In this document: in pieces, positions 62,329 through 64,000 of the stretch
Layout: every line of letters starts with the position of its first letter
Numbering within the stretch: the first letter of the stretch is position 1
Assembly (NCBI RefSeq): GCF_007570825.1
Contig: NZ_SUNB01000001.1
Coordinates: 310,001 to 374,000 of the forward strand
Length of the DNA stretch: 64,000 bases
Reading direction: 5' to 3'
From: Pleionea sediminis
Lineage (GTDB): Bacteria > Pseudomonadota > Gammaproteobacteria > Enterobacterales > Kangiellaceae
The notes under the pieces: generated by a model
Told to the model about the DNA's origin: nothing
Seen by the model: the letters and a program-made list of their open reading frames with translations, nothing else
The model's database searches: none
Program-made: the position numbers and the translations under genes

Positions 62329-63999
62329 CAGCGTTAACTGACCACGCTTTGATTTCAAGTTATTTTCAATCTCTTGTAGATACCGGAGCACAAAGTCGTT
62401 ATCTCTCCATGGTAATAAAAAGGCTTCGACGGTTGTTCTGTCATGGGTCCACCATGCCTCATCATCGCGAAAGTTTTCAGCTAACATATGTTCTCTGTTT
62501 TCTGCAAAACCAGCGCAGCTATTACTACAGTAAAATCCAGAAACGATTTGAAATCGAGCTAATCCCCAAAAAGAGTAAGATTCAGGATAGAGCTCTCTGT
62601 ATTTTTCAAGCTTATTGTAAAAGTGCTTGGCTGAAATCTCGGCACCCTCAATATCTCCTGAAAAATATTGTGCGGCTATCATAGCCAAAGAAGCATTACT
62701 GTTTTCTGTTGAGATCGAAATATTGGGTTGATTATCTAAAAATAATTGAAAAGCTGGCTTCAATTTCTCAACCCCTTCAATGTCGCTTCGCTTTATTAAA
62801 AGAGCTATTCTTGGCAATAAAAACGCATCAACATCGTATAGTGCAATCTCCTCATTACTCAATCGAGAAAAATTAGATTCCAATCCATGAAGATCTCCGA
62901 ATAACTGAATGACCGGCATCCAGCGTGACCAATCATTATCTTTCGCCTGTTCAATGAACAACCGAACCTCATCAAAGTTTTCAAGCATAAATTGCACTTT
63001 TAACCATTGAAGTTGACTAAAAGTATTAGAATACAAATGAAATTGATGCTCTGAAGCAAATGCTAAATAGTCACTTCGTAAAGAGAACATCAAGGAGTTA
63101 TTCGCAAACGACGTTTCCAAACGATTCGCCAGGCCCTCATCCTGACTACGAATCGTCGATGCGGCTCTTTCCCATTGCTGACTTAATTTCTCCAACGACT
63201 TATTTGACGCACAAGTATCAATAATCGATTGAATGGTTGATAATTGATGCGAGGAAAAGGCCGATTGAGCTCCACCATTAATAATTCGATTTTCGATAGT
63301 TTCGCAAGGTACGGCAGACTTAATCATTAAATATAAAAAAGCCCGCCATACAGACTGTTCACCCGGATATTTACTGACAAGAATATTTGCAATATCAAAT
63401 GCATGCTGGCGATATTTAGCCTGCGAACTGTATCCATACAAAAGTGCAATCAAAGCATCTATGTTATTGGGTTCAGACAAGAGTACATCTTTCGCCATGT
63501 CGACATACTTCATAACTTCCTTTCTATGCTCAACATTAATTGAACCATTACTAATCGATGCTTTAATTAATGCGCCTTCAATTTCTGGTGTATCTGGAAA
63601 TTGTGAATTAAGACTCGTCAGAATGCTTATTGCTTTTTGAATAGCAAACTCGTTGCCTTCTCTAAGGTATGTATTGGCGATTATAAGCTGCTCTATATCA
63701 TGCGGAGACAGTCTTGTTGAGAGATTTAAATAATAGTTAACCTCATGTTGATGAACAAACTTTAGCCGAAGTGCTGATGCGATTTGTTGAGAAATTTCGT
63801 CAATCAGCTTTGACGCTGTATTATTTTCTAGATTAATAACATAAGAAAACAATAAAGCCTCAGAGCTCTTGTCCACCAACTTAATAGAAACTCGAATAAT
63901 ATTGGAGTAATCTTTCACAACACCACTTAAAATAAAATTAGAGTCTTTACCTGCATTTCTCTCTAATCCATCAATCACATTCACTTGAGGAATTTTAGA
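62326..63999 (-). CDS. Helical-repeat (TPR-like) protein, CadC-like C-terminal region, 5' end outside window
   Basis: The frame is open to the window end, so the N-terminus is missing (at least 557 residues are visible). The opening part (NVIDGLERNAGKDSNFILSG, then VRVSIKL-type strands and VDKSSEALLFSYVINLENNT) is like the region between the DNA-binding/membrane part and the TPR part of CadC/ToxR-like or adenylate-cyclase-like regulators. The rest is helical repeats (LIIANTYLREGNEFAIQKAI, ALIALLYGYSSQAKYRQHAF). The likely role is a signal-sensing transcriptional regulator, but the N-terminal wing cannot be seen. Confidence 0.6.
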   Translation of the reverse strand, partial: SKIPQVNVIDGLERNAGKDSNFILSGVVKDYSNIIRVSIKLVDKSSEALLFSYVINLENNTASKLIDEISQQIASALRLKFVHQHEVNYYLNLSTRLSPHDIEQLIIANTYLREGNEFAIQKAISILTSLNSQFPDTPEIEGALIKASISNGSINVEHRKEVMKYVDMAKDVLLSEPNNIDALIALLYGYSSQAKYRQHAFDIANILVSKYPGEQSVWRAFLYLMIKSAVPCETIENRIINGGAQSAFSSHQLSTIQSIIDTCASNKSLEKLSQQWERAASTIRSQDEGLANRLETSFANNSLMFSLRSDYLAFASEHQFHLYSNTFSQLQWLKVQFMLENFDEVRLFIEQAKDNDWSRWMPVIQLFGDLHGLESNFSRLSNEEIALYDVDAFLLPRIALLIKRSDIEGVEKLKPAFQLFLDNQPNISISTENSNASLAMIAAQYFSGDIEGAEISAKHFYNKLEKYRELYPESYSFWGLARFQIVSGFYCSNSCAGFAENREHMLAENFRDDEAWWTHDRTTVEAFLLPWRDNDFVLRYLQEIENNLKSKRGQLTL

Positions 64000-64000
64000 T

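Overview
The window looks like chromosomal DNA from a low-to-mid GC marine-type gammaproteobacterium. The first 7 kb keep the classic gammaproteobacterial order TPR gene - lolB - ispE - tRNA-Gln - prs - rplY - pth - ychF. The many periplasmic, lipoprotein and outer-membrane proteins, and a BaeSR-type two-component pair, fit that. A Kangiellaceae-like bacterium is a guess only. No transposase, CRISPR array or intact phage was seen.

Layout: 1-7 kb is the core block. 7-18 kb holds secreted and membrane proteins on the minus strand, including a four-gene MFP/ATPase/two-permease ABC exporter and a peroxiredoxin, and ends at a tRNA-Met. 18.3-22.3 kb, next to that tRNA, is a two-reverse-transcriptase operon recognised as the DRT3 anti-phage system, with a structured RNA candidate carrying an ACACAC element downstream of it. 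22.7-23.8 kb has two TonB-C-domain lipoproteins. 24.0-29.05 kb is an integrase-less integron cassette array (CALIN): about 13 attC-like sites separating small minus-strand genes, including a CdiI-like immunity gene, a thioredoxin-like gene and a tRNA-like element. 29-35 kb holds small secreted proteins, a TonB/Sel1 protein, a GH114 lipoprotein and ApbE.

35.3-42.3 kb is a complete retron: a WGR/ARM-HEAT-repeat protein, a winged-helix/SWIM zinc-finger protein, an msr-msd RNA with perfect a1/a2 repeats and a long msd hairpin, and a retron RT with NAxxH, YADD and VTG motifs. Converging on it with an 8-base gap is a minus-strand operon, rtcB - prfH - a 1110-aa protein of unknown function, expected to act in RNA and ribosome repair. 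With DRT3, this makes roughly 18-47 kb a defence and repair island.

47.7-51.2 kb holds a GspE/PilB-type ATPase with a receiver-like C-terminus, divergent from a pilin-like gene with a (ACACCA)12.5 microsatellite. 51.3-53.5 kb is baeS-baeR, followed by a di-haem cytochrome c peroxidase and an orphan ABC-type solute-binding protein. 56.5-61.7 kb has three secreted proteins that share MACPF/CDC-like (SNTX-type) patterns. The window ends with 18 perfect copies of a telomere-like TTTTAGG heptamer running into the stop codon of a TPR protein cut by the window edge.
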